Below are positions 24,034 through 31,798 of a stretch of 37,177 nt of DNA, in pieces. Below the pieces are notes generated by a model, which was not told the origin of the DNA, searched no databases, and worked only from the letters and a program-made list of their open reading frames with translations. Within the stretch, counting starts at the first letter, position 1. The number at the start of each line of letters is the position of its first letter. This DNA is from an uncultured Lachnospiraceae bacterium (lineage in GTDB: Bacteria; Bacillota; Clostridia; Lachnospirales; Lachnospiraceae): positions 1 through 37,177 of the forward strand of contig OMXP01000023.1 in the NCBI GenBank assembly GCA_900315055.1, read 5' to 3'. The position numbers and the translations under genes are program-made.

Positions 24034-25328
24034 CGTACAATACAACAGCTATTGCCATTCTCCTCGTTTCATTCCTGGTAATGGTTTTCCTGCGTTTCCC
24101 GATCGCCTACGCGGTCGCGATCAGCGCAATTTTCTGTCTCACGTATCAGGGCCTTCCGCTCTCCACACTGGTGCAGCAGATGGTCAAGGGTATCAGTTCC
24201 TTCTCCCTGATGGCCGTCCCGTTCTTCATAACGATGGGCGTCCTGATGGGTTCCGGCGGCATATCGGAGAAACTGCTGAATCTGGCCGATGCACTGGTCG
24301 GCTGGATGACCGGCGGTCTCGCGATGGTGAACATCGTGGCATCCCTGTTCTTCGGCGGTATTTCCGGTTCTGCTTCTGCAGATACCGCATCCCTGGGATC
24401 TCTTGAGATCCCCATGATGGTGGACCGCGGGTATGATGTCGACTTCTCGACGGCTGTTACGATTTCCTCCTCCGTCGAGGGCATGCTCATTCCCCCGTCC
24501 CACAACATGGTCATTTACGCAACGACTGCCGGCGGCATTTCGGTCGGCGCGCTGTTCATCGCAGGTTACCTGCCGGGCTGCCTGCTCGCTCTTTCCCTCA
24601 TGATCATGAGCTACTTCATCGCGAAGAAGCGCCATTATCCGAAGGGAGACAAGTTCTCCGGCAAGCGTCTGTGGAAGGAGTTTAGAACCAGTATCTGGGC
24701 TCTGTCCGCACTGCTCATCGTGGTTGTCGGCGTTGTTGCCGGTGTCTTCACCGCAACCGAGTCCGCTGCAATCGCCGTTATCTACTCCCTGATCGTTTCC
24801 GTGTATGTCTACAAGGGAATGACCTGGAAGGATGTCTGGCACTCCATCGACACCTGCATCGATACGCTTTCCATCGTCCTGATCCTGATCTCGACGTCGA
24901 ACGTATTCGGCTACTGCCTGACCACCCTTCACGTTCCGGAACTTGCAGCAAATGCAATCCGCGGCGTGTCGAACAACCCGTATGTCATCGCACTCCTGAT
25001 CAACCTGATCCTCCTGATCCTGGGCATGATCATGGATATGGCGCCGATCATCCTGATCTCCACGCCGATCCTTCTTCCGATCGCTACCAGCATCGGCATC
25101 AACCCGATTCAGTACGGTATCATCCTGGTCCTGAACTGCGGCATCGGTCTTCTGACTCCTCCGGTTGGTTCGGTTCTGTTCATCGGATCCGCAATCGCAA
25201 AGAGCCCCATGGAGAAGATCGTCAAGGCACAGCTTCCGTTCTACTTTGCCATGATCGTCGTTCTCCTTCTGCTGACCTTTATCCCGGCCATCAGCATGGC
25301 TCTGCCGTGGGCATTCGGATATCAATAA
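24030..25328 (+). CDS. dctM: TRAP transporter large permease (DctM)
   Basis: A 432-residue membrane protein with about twelve hydrophobic segments, normal for DctM. It has the family segments VPFFITMGVLMGSGGISEKL, FFGGISGSASADTASLG, IPPSHNMVIYATTAGGISVG and NCGIGLLTPPVGSVLFIGSAIA. It is the sodium-coupled channel of the importer, coupled by ATGA to dctQ. It is followed by a dense group of hairpins, indicating the end of the transcript. Confidence 0.96.
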   Translation: MTYNTTAIAILLVSFLVMVFLRFPIAYAVAISAIFCLTYQGLPLSTLVQQMVKGISSFSLMAVPFFITMGVLMGSGGISEKLLNLADALVGWMTGGLAMVNIVASLFFGGISGSASADTASLGSLEIPMMVDRGYDVDFSTAVTISSSVEGMLIPPSHNMVIYATTAGGISVGALFIAGYLPGCLLALSLMIMSYFIAKKRHYPKGDKFSGKRLWKEFRTSIWALSALLIVVVGVVAGVFTATESAAIAVIYSLIVSVYVYKGMTWKDVWHSIDTCIDTLSIVLILISTSNVFGYCLTTLHVPELAANAIRGVSNNPYVIALLINLILLILGMIMDMAPIILISTPILLPIATSIGINPIQYGIILVLNCGIGLLTPPVGSVLFIGSAIAKSPMEKIVKAQLPFYFAMIVVLLLLTFIPAISMALPWAFGYQ

Positions 25329-25332
25329 AAAC

Positions 25333-25437
25333 CTTTGCCCTCTGACGAGGGCAAAGCTCGAGCCTCTCTCTTCGAGAGAGGTTCGGGGAAACGGGTAATA
25401 ACCTTACCGGACCGGGCAAAACCGGTCCGGTTTGCTT
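25333..25437 (+). terminator. Hairpin cluster ending the TRAP operon
   Basis: Three stems in a row: 25333-25342 with 25347-25356 (ten pairs, loop TGAC), 25363-25369 with 25375-25381 (seven pairs), and 25406-25415 with 25422-25431 (ten pairs, loop GCAAAA, followed by TTGCTTT). The third is the best terminator. Confidence 0.75.
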
Positions 25438-25451
25438 TATGCGGGCCATGT

Positions 25452-25489
25452 TATAATCGGTACAGGCCTTCAGGCCTGTACTTTTTTTT
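25452..25489 (+). promoter_or_regulatory. TATAAT box and terminator-like hairpin before the YcxB-like gene
   Basis: A TATAAT box (25452-25457) lies just before a nine base pair perfect hairpin (25460-25468 with 25473-25481) with eight T after it. A transcript from this box would start inside the first arm, so the hairpin would stop upstream read-through but not the local transcript. No matching -35 was found. Confidence 0.55.
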
Positions 25490-25504
25490 AAGTTTGGAGA
25501 TTCT

Positions 25505-26026
25505 ATGCGCTATTCCTATACGTTCCGAAACACCACCGCAGACTTTCTGCTCTTTCGCCTCGGCAACACCTACACCAACTGGACGGGAGCCATCAATGTC
25601 ATCTGGACGGGTGTCTTTGCCGTTCTGCTCTTTACCCAGTGGAATAAGACCAACATCATCGGCAAGATCCTGCTGCTGATCGGCTTCCTGCTGTTTCTGG
25701 TGATCCAGCCGCTCGTGATGGCGATTGTGGGCCACAGGCAGGCGAAGAAGATCCCGGTGGATACTACGGTCACCTTCGATGAGAAGGGCATGCAGATCGA
25801 GGTGGAGAAGCATCTGCAGCGGATTCCCTGGAAGGAGATCTATCCCATGGTGAAGCGCCGCTCGATGCTCATTGCGGCACCGGACGGAATTCATGCCTAT
25901 CTTCTGACAAACCGGATTCTCGGAGACGAGAAGGAGGCGCTCTATGCCTTCCACGAGGAGATGGTGCAGAAGTACTCGAAGTACAAGGACGTCGGAAAGA
26001 AGGCACCTGCCGGGGAGAAGCAATGA
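25505..26026 (+). CDS. YcxB-like membrane protein
   Basis: A 173-residue protein with two adjacent membrane helices (about residues 30-47 and 52-75). A C-terminal soluble part follows, VTFDEKGMQIEVEKHLQRIPW, with LYAFHEEMVQKY. This is the layout of the YcxB-like family, function unknown. GGAGA lies eight bases before the ATG. Its stop overlaps the start of the following DctP gene (ATGA), so the two are translated together, which is not an arrangement I recognise from TRAP systems. Confidence 0.72.
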   Translation: MRYSYTFRNTTADFLLFRLGNTYTNWTGAINVIWTGVFAVLLFTQWNKTNIIGKILLLIGFLLFLVIQPLVMAIVGHRQAKKIPVDTTVTFDEKGMQIEVEKHLQRIPWKEIYPMVKRRSMLIAAPDGIHAYLLTNRILGDEKEALYAFHEEMVQKYSKYKDVGKKAPAGEKQ

Positions 26027-27021
26027 AACGGGGGGCTTTATCCCTTCTTCTTGCTCTGCTTCTTACAGGCACGGCGCTTTCCGGCTGCGGACAGAAGACC
26101 GCTCCCCCGGAATATGTCCTCACCTATGCCGACAACCAGTCGGAGGGGTATCCGACCGTGAAGGGGGCACAGTACTTTGCGGATCTGGTGGAGGAGAAGA
26201 CGGACGGCAGGATTCAGATCCTCGTCTATCCGGGCGGAGAGCTTGGCGATGAGAAGAGTGTCATCGAGCAGGTAAAGCTCGGGGGCATCGACTTCATGCG
26301 GGCCTCGGACGCGCTGCTTCTGGACGAGAGCGACATGGCATCGGAGATCATGATGCCGTATCTCTACGACAGCAGGGACAGCATGTGGAAGGTGCTGGAC
26401 AGTTCGATCGGCGACAAGGTGAAGACATCCTTTGCCGGCAGCGGCCTGTGCGCCCTGGCCTTCTATGATGCCGGCGTCCGGAACTTCTACACGGCGCAGC
26501 CGCTGGATGGCATCGATGATCTGCAGGGACTGACAATCCGCGTACTGGAGTCCGCCCTCATGGCGGACGTCGTGCGATACGTCGGTGCAACACCGGTACA
26601 GATCAGCTACAGCGACGTCTACGACGCCATCCGGAAGGGTGAGGTCGACGGCGCGGAGAACAACTGGCCAAGCTATGTGTCGATGCACCAAGAGCAGGTG
26701 GCCCCGTATGTCCTCGAGGACGAGCATGCAAGGATCCCGGAGATGATCTTTGCAAGCGAGGTCACGATGAGCAAGCTCTCCAAAGAGGACCAGGACATCA
26801 TCCGGGAGTGCGCCGAAGAGTCCGGCGTCTATGAGCGCAAGCTCTGGAAGGAGACCGAAGACGAGGCAAGACAGCAGGCCATCGACAACGGCTGCACCGT
26901 GGTCTCCGTAAGCGACGAAGACAAGGAGAAGCTGCGGCAGATGGTGGAGCCTCTGTATGAGAAGTACTGCGGTGGCCACGAGGACGTGATCGAACAGATC
27001 CGGAAGATCCAGCAGCAGTAG
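26023..27021 (+). CDS. Orphan TRAP solute-binding lipoprotein (DctP)
   Basis: A 332-residue receptor with signal peptide, lipobox LSGC and no long linker, unlike the DctP at 22184. The domain starts YVLTYADNQSEGYPTVKGA. The ligand segment is LTIRVLESALMADVVRYVGATPVQ, and EVDGAENNWPSY is the usual exit motif. No DctQ or DctM gene follows; a strong terminator comes next. It may share the DctQM pair encoded upstream or act as a sensor partner. It is translationally coupled to the YcxB-like gene. The sugar ligand is not predictable, though the locus points to an acidic sugar. Confidence 0.9.
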   Translation: MKRGALSLLLALLLTGTALSGCGQKTAPPEYVLTYADNQSEGYPTVKGAQYFADLVEEKTDGRIQILVYPGGELGDEKSVIEQVKLGGIDFMRASDALLLDESDMASEIMMPYLYDSRDSMWKVLDSSIGDKVKTSFAGSGLCALAFYDAGVRNFYTAQPLDGIDDLQGLTIRVLESALMADVVRYVGATPVQISYSDVYDAIRKGEVDGAENNWPSYVSMHQEQVAPYVLEDEHARIPEMIFASEVTMSKLSKEDQDIIRECAEESGVYERKLWKETEDEARQQAIDNGCTVVSVSDEDKEKLRQMVEPLYEKYCGGHEDVIEQIRKIQQQ

Positions 27022-27060
27022 GAAAGAACTACAGACGAAGACGCATAGAGATGAAAAAAA

Positions 27061-27096
27061 CCTGCAGGGGCAAGTTAAAGCCTCTGCAGGTTTTTT
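27061..27096. terminator. Bidirectional terminator after the orphan DctP gene
   Basis: An eleven base pair stem (27061-27071 with 27080-27090, one G:T) with six T after it on the plus strand and a run of A before it, so it also terminates leftward transcripts from the gene ending at 27160. Confidence 0.9.
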
Positions 27097-27159
27097 AAGT
27101 TCGGTATTGCGGAAGATGACGTTCAGGACGCTGACGATCTGACAGGTCCCATCTGTGTT

Positions 27160-28128
27160 CTACGGCGCGGAAGAAGGATCTGCGGCACTGTCCTCAGTTG
27201 TCGCAGCCGTATCTGCATCCCAGCTCAACAGGTCTTTCAGGGCTGCCTTCTTCTCTGCATCTGTCACATCGGGCCACCAGGTAACAGCGCTGCCCATGTC
27301 CTGGCCAAACATGCCGTACACCGGTGAGGATTCGAGGTCGTCCGGATCGGTTCCCGGCATGCCGGACATGTCAAATCCGGAAAGATCCAGGGATTCCAGA
27401 GGATCTGAGATGAACAGGTACGTCATGTCCGTGACATTCGAGGTGTCAAAGCCTGAGAGATCAAGCGTATGGACCGCCGTTGCCCCGAACATATCAGACA
27501 TGTTTGTCACATGCCGGGTGTCCATGCCGGTGACATCGATGTTCTCACAGGAGTACAGCCGGAAGAACATTCTGGAGCTGTCCGCATTCAGAAAGACGAC
27601 AGGCGCCTCGGAATACCAGTAGATGTGATGGTCCTCATACCAGACATACGTCGGCAGGCCGCTTTCCGAAATGTCAATCGCATCGTCTGAATTGTCCGGA
27701 GCCGTATCCGAGCGGTCCAGAGAGGTGACGCGAAAGATCGGGTCACCCTGTGCATCCGGGTTTTTCTCTGCGGTACATTTGAAGAATGCATCATTGATTT
27801 CCGGACCTGTGATCAGGTAGGAGACATTGGTTTCTACGGGAGTCGTGTCTTCTTCTGATGCGCTGCGGGTTTCTTCCGTTACTGCCGGCTGTTCCAATGT
27901 TTGCTGCGTCGATTCCGCTTCTCCGACCGGATCCTGCTGAGAGTTATGGCGGACGATGACCACTGCCATGACGCTGACCGCAACGGCTGCAGCGACAATG
28001 ATTGCCGCTATTGCAGCACCTCTTTGCCGCATGATGGACATTTCATGATGTTCTCCCTCTGCTCTTCTTTCCGTGACCTTGCGGATAATCTCAGTATAAT
28101 AGCGATCTTCGGAATCTGGACCTTTCAT
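27160..28128 (-). CDS. Membrane-anchored protein with DUF285/BspA-type repeats
   Basis: A 322-residue protein if started at 28128. Residues 1-40 are cytoplasmic and charged, followed by one helix (AAIAAIIVAAAVAVSVMAVV) and a Gln/Glu/Thr-rich spacer. The external part contains two to three repeats of the NMSDMF..LDLSGFDTSNVTDMTYLF type seen in DUF285/BspA-like surface proteins. The frame could extend to 28206, but that ATG lies inside the terminator hairpin of the yhcH-like gene. No clear ribosome site was found for any start. Function unknown; it may be a cell-surface or adhesion protein unrelated to pectin. Confidence 0.7.
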   Translation of the reverse strand: MKGPDSEDRYYTEIIRKVTERRAEGEHHEMSIMRQRGAAIAAIIVAAAVAVSVMAVVIVRHNSQQDPVGEAESTQQTLEQPAVTEETRSASEEDTTPVETNVSYLITGPEINDAFFKCTAEKNPDAQGDPIFRVTSLDRSDTAPDNSDDAIDISESGLPTYVWYEDHHIYWYSEAPVVFLNADSSRMFFRLYSCENIDVTGMDTRHVTNMSDMFGATAVHTLDLSGFDTSNVTDMTYLFISDPLESLDLSGFDMSGMPGTDPDDLESSPVYGMFGQDMGSAVTWWPDVTDAEKKAALKDLLSWDADTAATTEDSAADPSSAP

Positions 28129-28173
28129 TTGCCCGGATCGCCGTAAAAATATCCGGATTCGGTTCGCCGCATG

Positions 28174-28214
28174 AAAAAAGACGGCAGGAATGCGATAGCT
28201 TCGCATTCCTGCCG
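28174..28214 (-). terminator. Terminator of the yhcH-like operon
   Basis: A perfect fourteen base pair stem (28182-28195 with 28201-28214, loop of five). On the minus strand a TCTTTTTTC tail follows. It separates the yhcH-like gene from the DUF285 gene. Confidence 0.9.
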
Positions 28215-28256
28215 CCTCATCGGGTCAGTCTTCTGATTGCTGTTTCAGGATCCGTT

Positions 28257-28712
28257 TTACGCCTTCACGCGCACCTTGACGACGACCTTGCGGACGGGCT
28301 CGGGCTGATCCAGGGCAACGCGCGGCTTGTGCGCATCCTCCGGGGAGACCACGATGAGATCGCCGGGGGTGAGGACAACGCTTCCGCTGTACTCAGGCTC
28401 CTCATAGAAGATCACATCGTTTTCCGGGACCGATTCCTGAACAGTCAGGCCCTCTCTCTTACAAAGACCGAAGCGCTCCCTGCCGGAGATGACGTACTGG
28501 ATGTCATAGAACTTGTCGTGTGCCTCAAACCGGGCTGTCTTCTCCGGGAGAGTCGTGTACTCCTGGACATTTGCCGTGATGCCCTCACAGATGGGATAGG
28601 AGCCGACGGGGGTATGGTCGAGGTCAGTCTCAGCAAGCCATCTGTAGGCTGCCTGGAAGGCCTCATCAAAGGTATCAAAGCGGTTTACGCTTCCGATTGC
28701 GGAAAAGAACAT
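28257..28712 (-). CDS. YhcH/YjgK/YiaL family protein
   Basis: A 151-residue cupin-like protein. Sequence NRFDTFDEAFQAAYRWL, then EAHDKFYDIQYVISGRERF and TPGDLIVVSPEDAHKPRV, is the family pattern with His/Glu ligands. Members occur in sialic acid and sugar-acid loci and are thought to help sugar anomer or ring handling. AAGGAGAG stands just before the ATG; a longer frame to 28811 has no site. It is the last gene of the MFS-panE-cyclase-yhcH cluster, 16 bp after the cyclase gene. Its substrate is not known. Confidence 0.85.
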   Translation of the reverse strand: MFFSAIGSVNRFDTFDEAFQAAYRWLAETDLDHTPVGSYPICEGITANVQEYTTLPEKTARFEAHDKFYDIQYVISGRERFGLCKREGLTVQESVPENDVIFYEEPEYSGSVVLTPGDLIVVSPEDAHKPRVALDQPEPVRKVVVKVRVKA

Positions 28713-28728
28713 GTTTTTTCTCTCCTTC

Positions 28729-29493
28729 CTATGCGGTAAATCCAGGCATCCCCTCGATCGCGTAGACGCGGACCGGGCAGGAGTCGAGACCGATGATCGG
28801 CACCGGTGCATAGCTGATAAAGAAGGTGTCGGTGTGCAGCTGATCGAGGTTCTGCAGAACCTCGAGGAAGGTGACGTTCTTTGCCATGAGGATATCGTGG
28901 AACGGCTTTACGTTCTCCACCTTGCCCTCGATCGCAACGCCGTCGCCGAAGCCCACGCACTGCACGTCCCTGTCTGCCAGGTACTGTGCCATGTCCGCAC
29001 CGACCTGCAGGCGGTGATCCTTGTCGGACCCCGTAAGGCTCGTGAACGGCGGGATGCGAAGGCTCTCGTCGAGGCTGTCGAGGATCACGGTATCATGCGG
29101 CCTGATCTTCTTTCCAAGGGCCTTGTCGAGGTCCTCTGCCGTGATGATGTGATCCGCCGGCAGGTCAAGCTTTACATAGATGCCGCGGCCCATGAACTGG
29201 GAGACGGGCAGCTCTGCGACGCTCGGCCAGTTGCTGTCGTGGTGGTACGGGCACTCACAGTGGGTGCCGAGATGGCTTCCGATATCGACGTTCGTGTGGA
29301 AATCCGGTACGGCTCCGCCCGTGTTGAAGCGCCACAGGTTGCAGCGGCGGCTCTCGGTGGACGGGTCGATGACCTTGGTGAGATCGACGATGCGAAGGCC
29401 GTCCTTCTCAAAGGTCTTCGGCGGCAGGGTGACGTTTGCGGCAGTGCGCTTGGGCTTTCCCGCTTCCCAGTCGTAGGTGACAAAATCTGACAT
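28729..29493 (-). CDS. Cyclase family metal-dependent hydrolase
   Basis: A 254-residue protein of the kynurenine formamidase-like cyclase family. The metal motif appears as SHLGTHCECPYHH near residue 75; the usual D of HxGTHxDxPxH is Glu here. LTKVIDPSTESRR at the start and IGLDSCPVRVYAIEG at the end are family features. The ribosome site is AAAAGGAAGGAG. It is clustered with an MFS permease, a PanE-like reductase and YhcH. Family members hydrolyse amides or lactone-like esters; here a sugar-acid lactone is a possible substrate, but this is inference only. Confidence 0.85.
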   Translation of the reverse strand: MSDFVTYDWEAGKPKRTAANVTLPPKTFEKDGLRIVDLTKVIDPSTESRRCNLWRFNTGGAVPDFHTNVDIGSHLGTHCECPYHHDSNWPSVAELPVSQFMGRGIYVKLDLPADHIITAEDLDKALGKKIRPHDTVILDSLDESLRIPPFTSLTGSDKDHRLQVGADMAQYLADRDVQCVGFGDGVAIEGKVENVKPFHDILMAKNVTFLEVLQNLDQLHTDTFFISYAPVPIIGLDSCPVRVYAIEGMPGFTA

Positions 29494-29536
29494 GATATAC
29501 TCCTTCCTTTTGTAAAAATGGGTTTCCCCCCAATGG

Positions 29537-30460
29537 TTACGAGTTTTCTCTGCTTCGTCCTTCCATCGCGTGAATGAGCTTCAGGAGGAACGAGTGGCCG
29601 GGAGTCGGAACCCCGGTCTTCTCACCGGCTCTCACAACACTGCCGGTGATGGCGTCGACCTCGGTTTTGCGTCCGTTTTTAAGGTCGGCGTAGATGCTGG
29701 TAAGACCGTCCGGTGCGTTTTCACAGACGGCTCTGACTTCGCGGATCTTTTCCTCTCTGTCAAAGTGCATGCCAAGGGCAGCGGCGACATCGACCGCCTC
29801 ACCGATGAGCTGACAGCAAAGAGACCAGGCATACGGGTCTTTCACGATGTATCCCAAAGGCACCTGCAGGGCGCCGGTCAGGGCATTTGCGGAGATGTTC
29901 GTGAACATCTTGTTCCAGATCATCTCCTGCACCCTGTCGGAGACATCGGCCTGAAGGCCGCACGATGTAAAGCAGTCCGCAAACCTCTGAAGACGCTTTG
30001 CATCGCCCGTGATACCGCCAAAGTGCGTCATGCCGCTTCCGCCGTGCCGGGTAATATTGCGGGCTTTGGTGCTTGCGTTGTGCTGCGTGGTGCCGAGGAT
30101 GATGTGGTCCTCCGGGACGAACTTCCTTAAAACCTCCTCATGCCCGCTCCCGTTCTGCAGGGTGCAAAGGTACGTGTCAGGTCCAAGCAGGCTTCTGTTT
30201 GCCGCAAGGACGCTCTCATTTGCCATGGATTTTACAAAGAGAATGACAAGGTCCTGCGGCTCCATGTCCTTTGTGGAGACCAGAGCATGCGGGTGAAAGA
30301 TCTCCTTCGTGCCGTCCTTTTCAAGGACCGTAAAGCCTTCTTTGCTGATGAGGTCTGCCTGCTCCTCATGGCGGGAGACAAGGGTGACGTCATTGTGACG
30401 GCAGAGGTACGATGCAAAGAGTCCTCCCATCGCGCCGGCGCCGAGTACTGCGATCTTCAT
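29537..30460 (-). CDS. PanE/ApbA-like ketopantoate reductase family enzyme
   Basis: A 307-residue NAD(P)-dependent reductase. The Rossmann start KIAVLGAGAMGGLFASYL is followed by TLQNGSGHEEVL. The C-terminal domain has IWNKMFTNISANALTGAL with the catalytic Lys, and a PTPGHSFLLKLIH end. Ketopantoate reductase makes pantoate, but PanE paralogues without panB/panC neighbours often reduce other 2-keto acids. Start 30460 has GAAGGAGAGG upstream; the frame could start 15 codons earlier. It lies one base downstream of the MFS stop, in the same operon. Here it may reduce a sugar-derived keto acid. Confidence 0.87.
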   Translation of the reverse strand: MKIAVLGAGAMGGLFASYLCRHNDVTLVSRHEEQADLISKEGFTVLEKDGTKEIFHPHALVSTKDMEPQDLVILFVKSMANESVLAANRSLLGPDTYLCTLQNGSGHEEVLRKFVPEDHIILGTTQHNASTKARNITRHGGSGMTHFGGITGDAKRLQRFADCFTSCGLQADVSDRVQEMIWNKMFTNISANALTGALQVPLGYIVKDPYAWSLCCQLIGEAVDVAAALGMHFDREEKIREVRAVCENAPDGLTSIYADLKNGRKTEVDAITGSVVRAGEKTGVPTPGHSFLLKLIHAMEGRSRENS

Positions 30461-30461
30461 C

Positions 30462-31637
30462 TTAAGCCTCTCCTTCTGCCGCGTTCCGGCTTTCCTTCCG
30501 GTCACGGATCCAGAGCAGGATCGAGAACAGCGTGATGCCCGCGCAGGAGATCAGGTTGCAGCGCATGCCGGCGCCGAGCCCGCTGTCCGCGGCGACTGCA
30601 CCGATGATGGCCGGCATGACGATTGCACCGAAGGTACCGATGGGAAGAAGAATCCCCATGCCCTCCGGCGTCATGGCCTTGCCGGCACAGGAGATGATGA
30701 TCGGGTTCACCGCTGCCATGGCAAGGGCATAGAAGAACAGTGCGATGCAGGCAGGGACGGGGTCGGTCATTCCCATGAGGACAAAGTACAGAACCGTGCA
30801 GGCGATGCCCATGAGCGTCAGGGTCCGCCAGCGGTTGCCGACGGGGATGACAAAGGCCATGAGAAGACGCCCGATGAGCGTTGCCGCCCAGAGGATGGTC
30901 ACCGTGTAGGAGGCAAGGGATCCCTGGAGGATATGCTGTTCCTTGTAGTAGGTCACGAGCCACCCTGTGACGCTGATCTCGGCCGCGTTCTGGCAGAAGA
31001 GCAGGGCAGCAAGAAGCCAGAAGGAAAGGCTCTTCAGGAACGCCCGGCTGCCGCCGGATTCCTTTTTCTTCTTTTCGGTCTTCCCCTCAAGAGGCGCCGT
31101 AAAGAACATGAGCCACAGGGCAAAGCCTACTAGGGCAACCGCAATGATGGATGCCCGATCGCTTCCCTTCCGGACCCATTCGATGAGGAACGGGCAGAGG
31201 AGCGCCCCTGCCGCGTAGCAGGAGTGCATGGCCTGGAGAGAGCGCTGTTTGTCTTTTGCGTGGGAGCCCACGTTAAGGTTGCAGGTGTTCAGCGTACAGC
31301 CCTTGGCGGCGCCGATGATAAAGAACGCCACCCCGAGGAGAAACACGTTCCCGGTCAGGGCACTTAAGAGGTACCCCAGCGTGTAGCCGATGGAGAGCAG
31401 AAGCGTTGTCTTCTTCAGGCCGACAAGGGAGGGCAGAATCCCGCACAGGATCGAGGCGATGAGCCCGCCGACGGAAATCAGCGAGATCAGCGTGCCGGTC
31501 ACCGCATAGGGAAAGCCGATGTTCTCCTGCAGCATGCTGACAATGATACCGCTCGAGGTATAGCAGAAGCCGCTGAAGAAGAACGCACTGTCGCAGTGCC
31601 GGATCAGGACCTCGTTTTCAGTCGTTGATGATTTCAT
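30462..31637 (-). CDS. Major facilitator superfamily transporter
   Basis: A 391-residue protein (start at 31637) with about twelve membrane helices and a charged central loop (EGKTEKKKKESGG). Features such as GLIASILCGILPSLVGLKKT and GRLLMAFVIPVGNRWRTL match sugar-type MFS permeases. No good ribosome site precedes either this ATG or one 14 codons earlier, so the start is uncertain. It heads the MFS-panE-cyclase-yhcH group, after the terminator of the uxaC-uxaB unit. The substrate is unknown; it could import a uronate derivative handled by the following enzymes. Confidence 0.85.
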   Translation of the reverse strand: MKSSTTENEVLIRHCDSAFFFSGFCYTSSGIIVSMLQENIGFPYAVTGTLISLISVGGLIASILCGILPSLVGLKKTTLLLSIGYTLGYLLSALTGNVFLLGVAFFIIGAAKGCTLNTCNLNVGSHAKDKQRSLQAMHSCYAAGALLCPFLIEWVRKGSDRASIIAVALVGFALWLMFFTAPLEGKTEKKKKESGGSRAFLKSLSFWLLAALLFCQNAAEISVTGWLVTYYKEQHILQGSLASYTVTILWAATLIGRLLMAFVIPVGNRWRTLTLMGIACTVLYFVLMGMTDPVPACIALFFYALAMAAVNPIIISCAGKAMTPEGMGILLPIGTFGAIVMPAIIGAVAADSGLGAGMRCNLISCAGITLFSILLWIRDRKESRNAAEGEA

Positions 31638-31700
31638 GGTGTTGTGTGAAGTTATGTGAAGAGAACCTGACCCATGCAAATCTTTGCAGAATGCAAAAAC

Positions 31701-31782
31701 GGCCGCGGCGAAATGTCGCGGCCATGTCAGGTTATGCAGTTACAACAGTTAACAAAATTAGTAAAGCATTACTTTGTAATGC
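31701..31782 (-). terminator. Two hairpins ending the uxaC-uxaB transcript
   Basis: Downstream of uxaB on the minus strand there is first GCATTAC-N3-GTAATGC (31766-31782, followed by TTTAC). Then comes a nine base pair GC-rich stem (31701-31709 with 31715-31723) with a GTTTTTGC tail. The second is the stronger terminator. The promoter of the MFS gene must lie in or near this same region. Confidence 0.7.
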
Positions 31783-31798
31783 CCGGTGTTACCTGATA

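Noticed and set aside
24069..25325. Long minus-strand frame covering dctM
   Set aside because: It is the exact shadow of a clear DctM gene, its residues are rich in Asp, Gln, His and Arg without any fold pattern, and it has no ribosome site.
28129..28206. Longer start of the DUF285 protein
   Set aside because: The ATG falls inside the strong terminator hairpin of the preceding operon, so it would rarely be transcribed.
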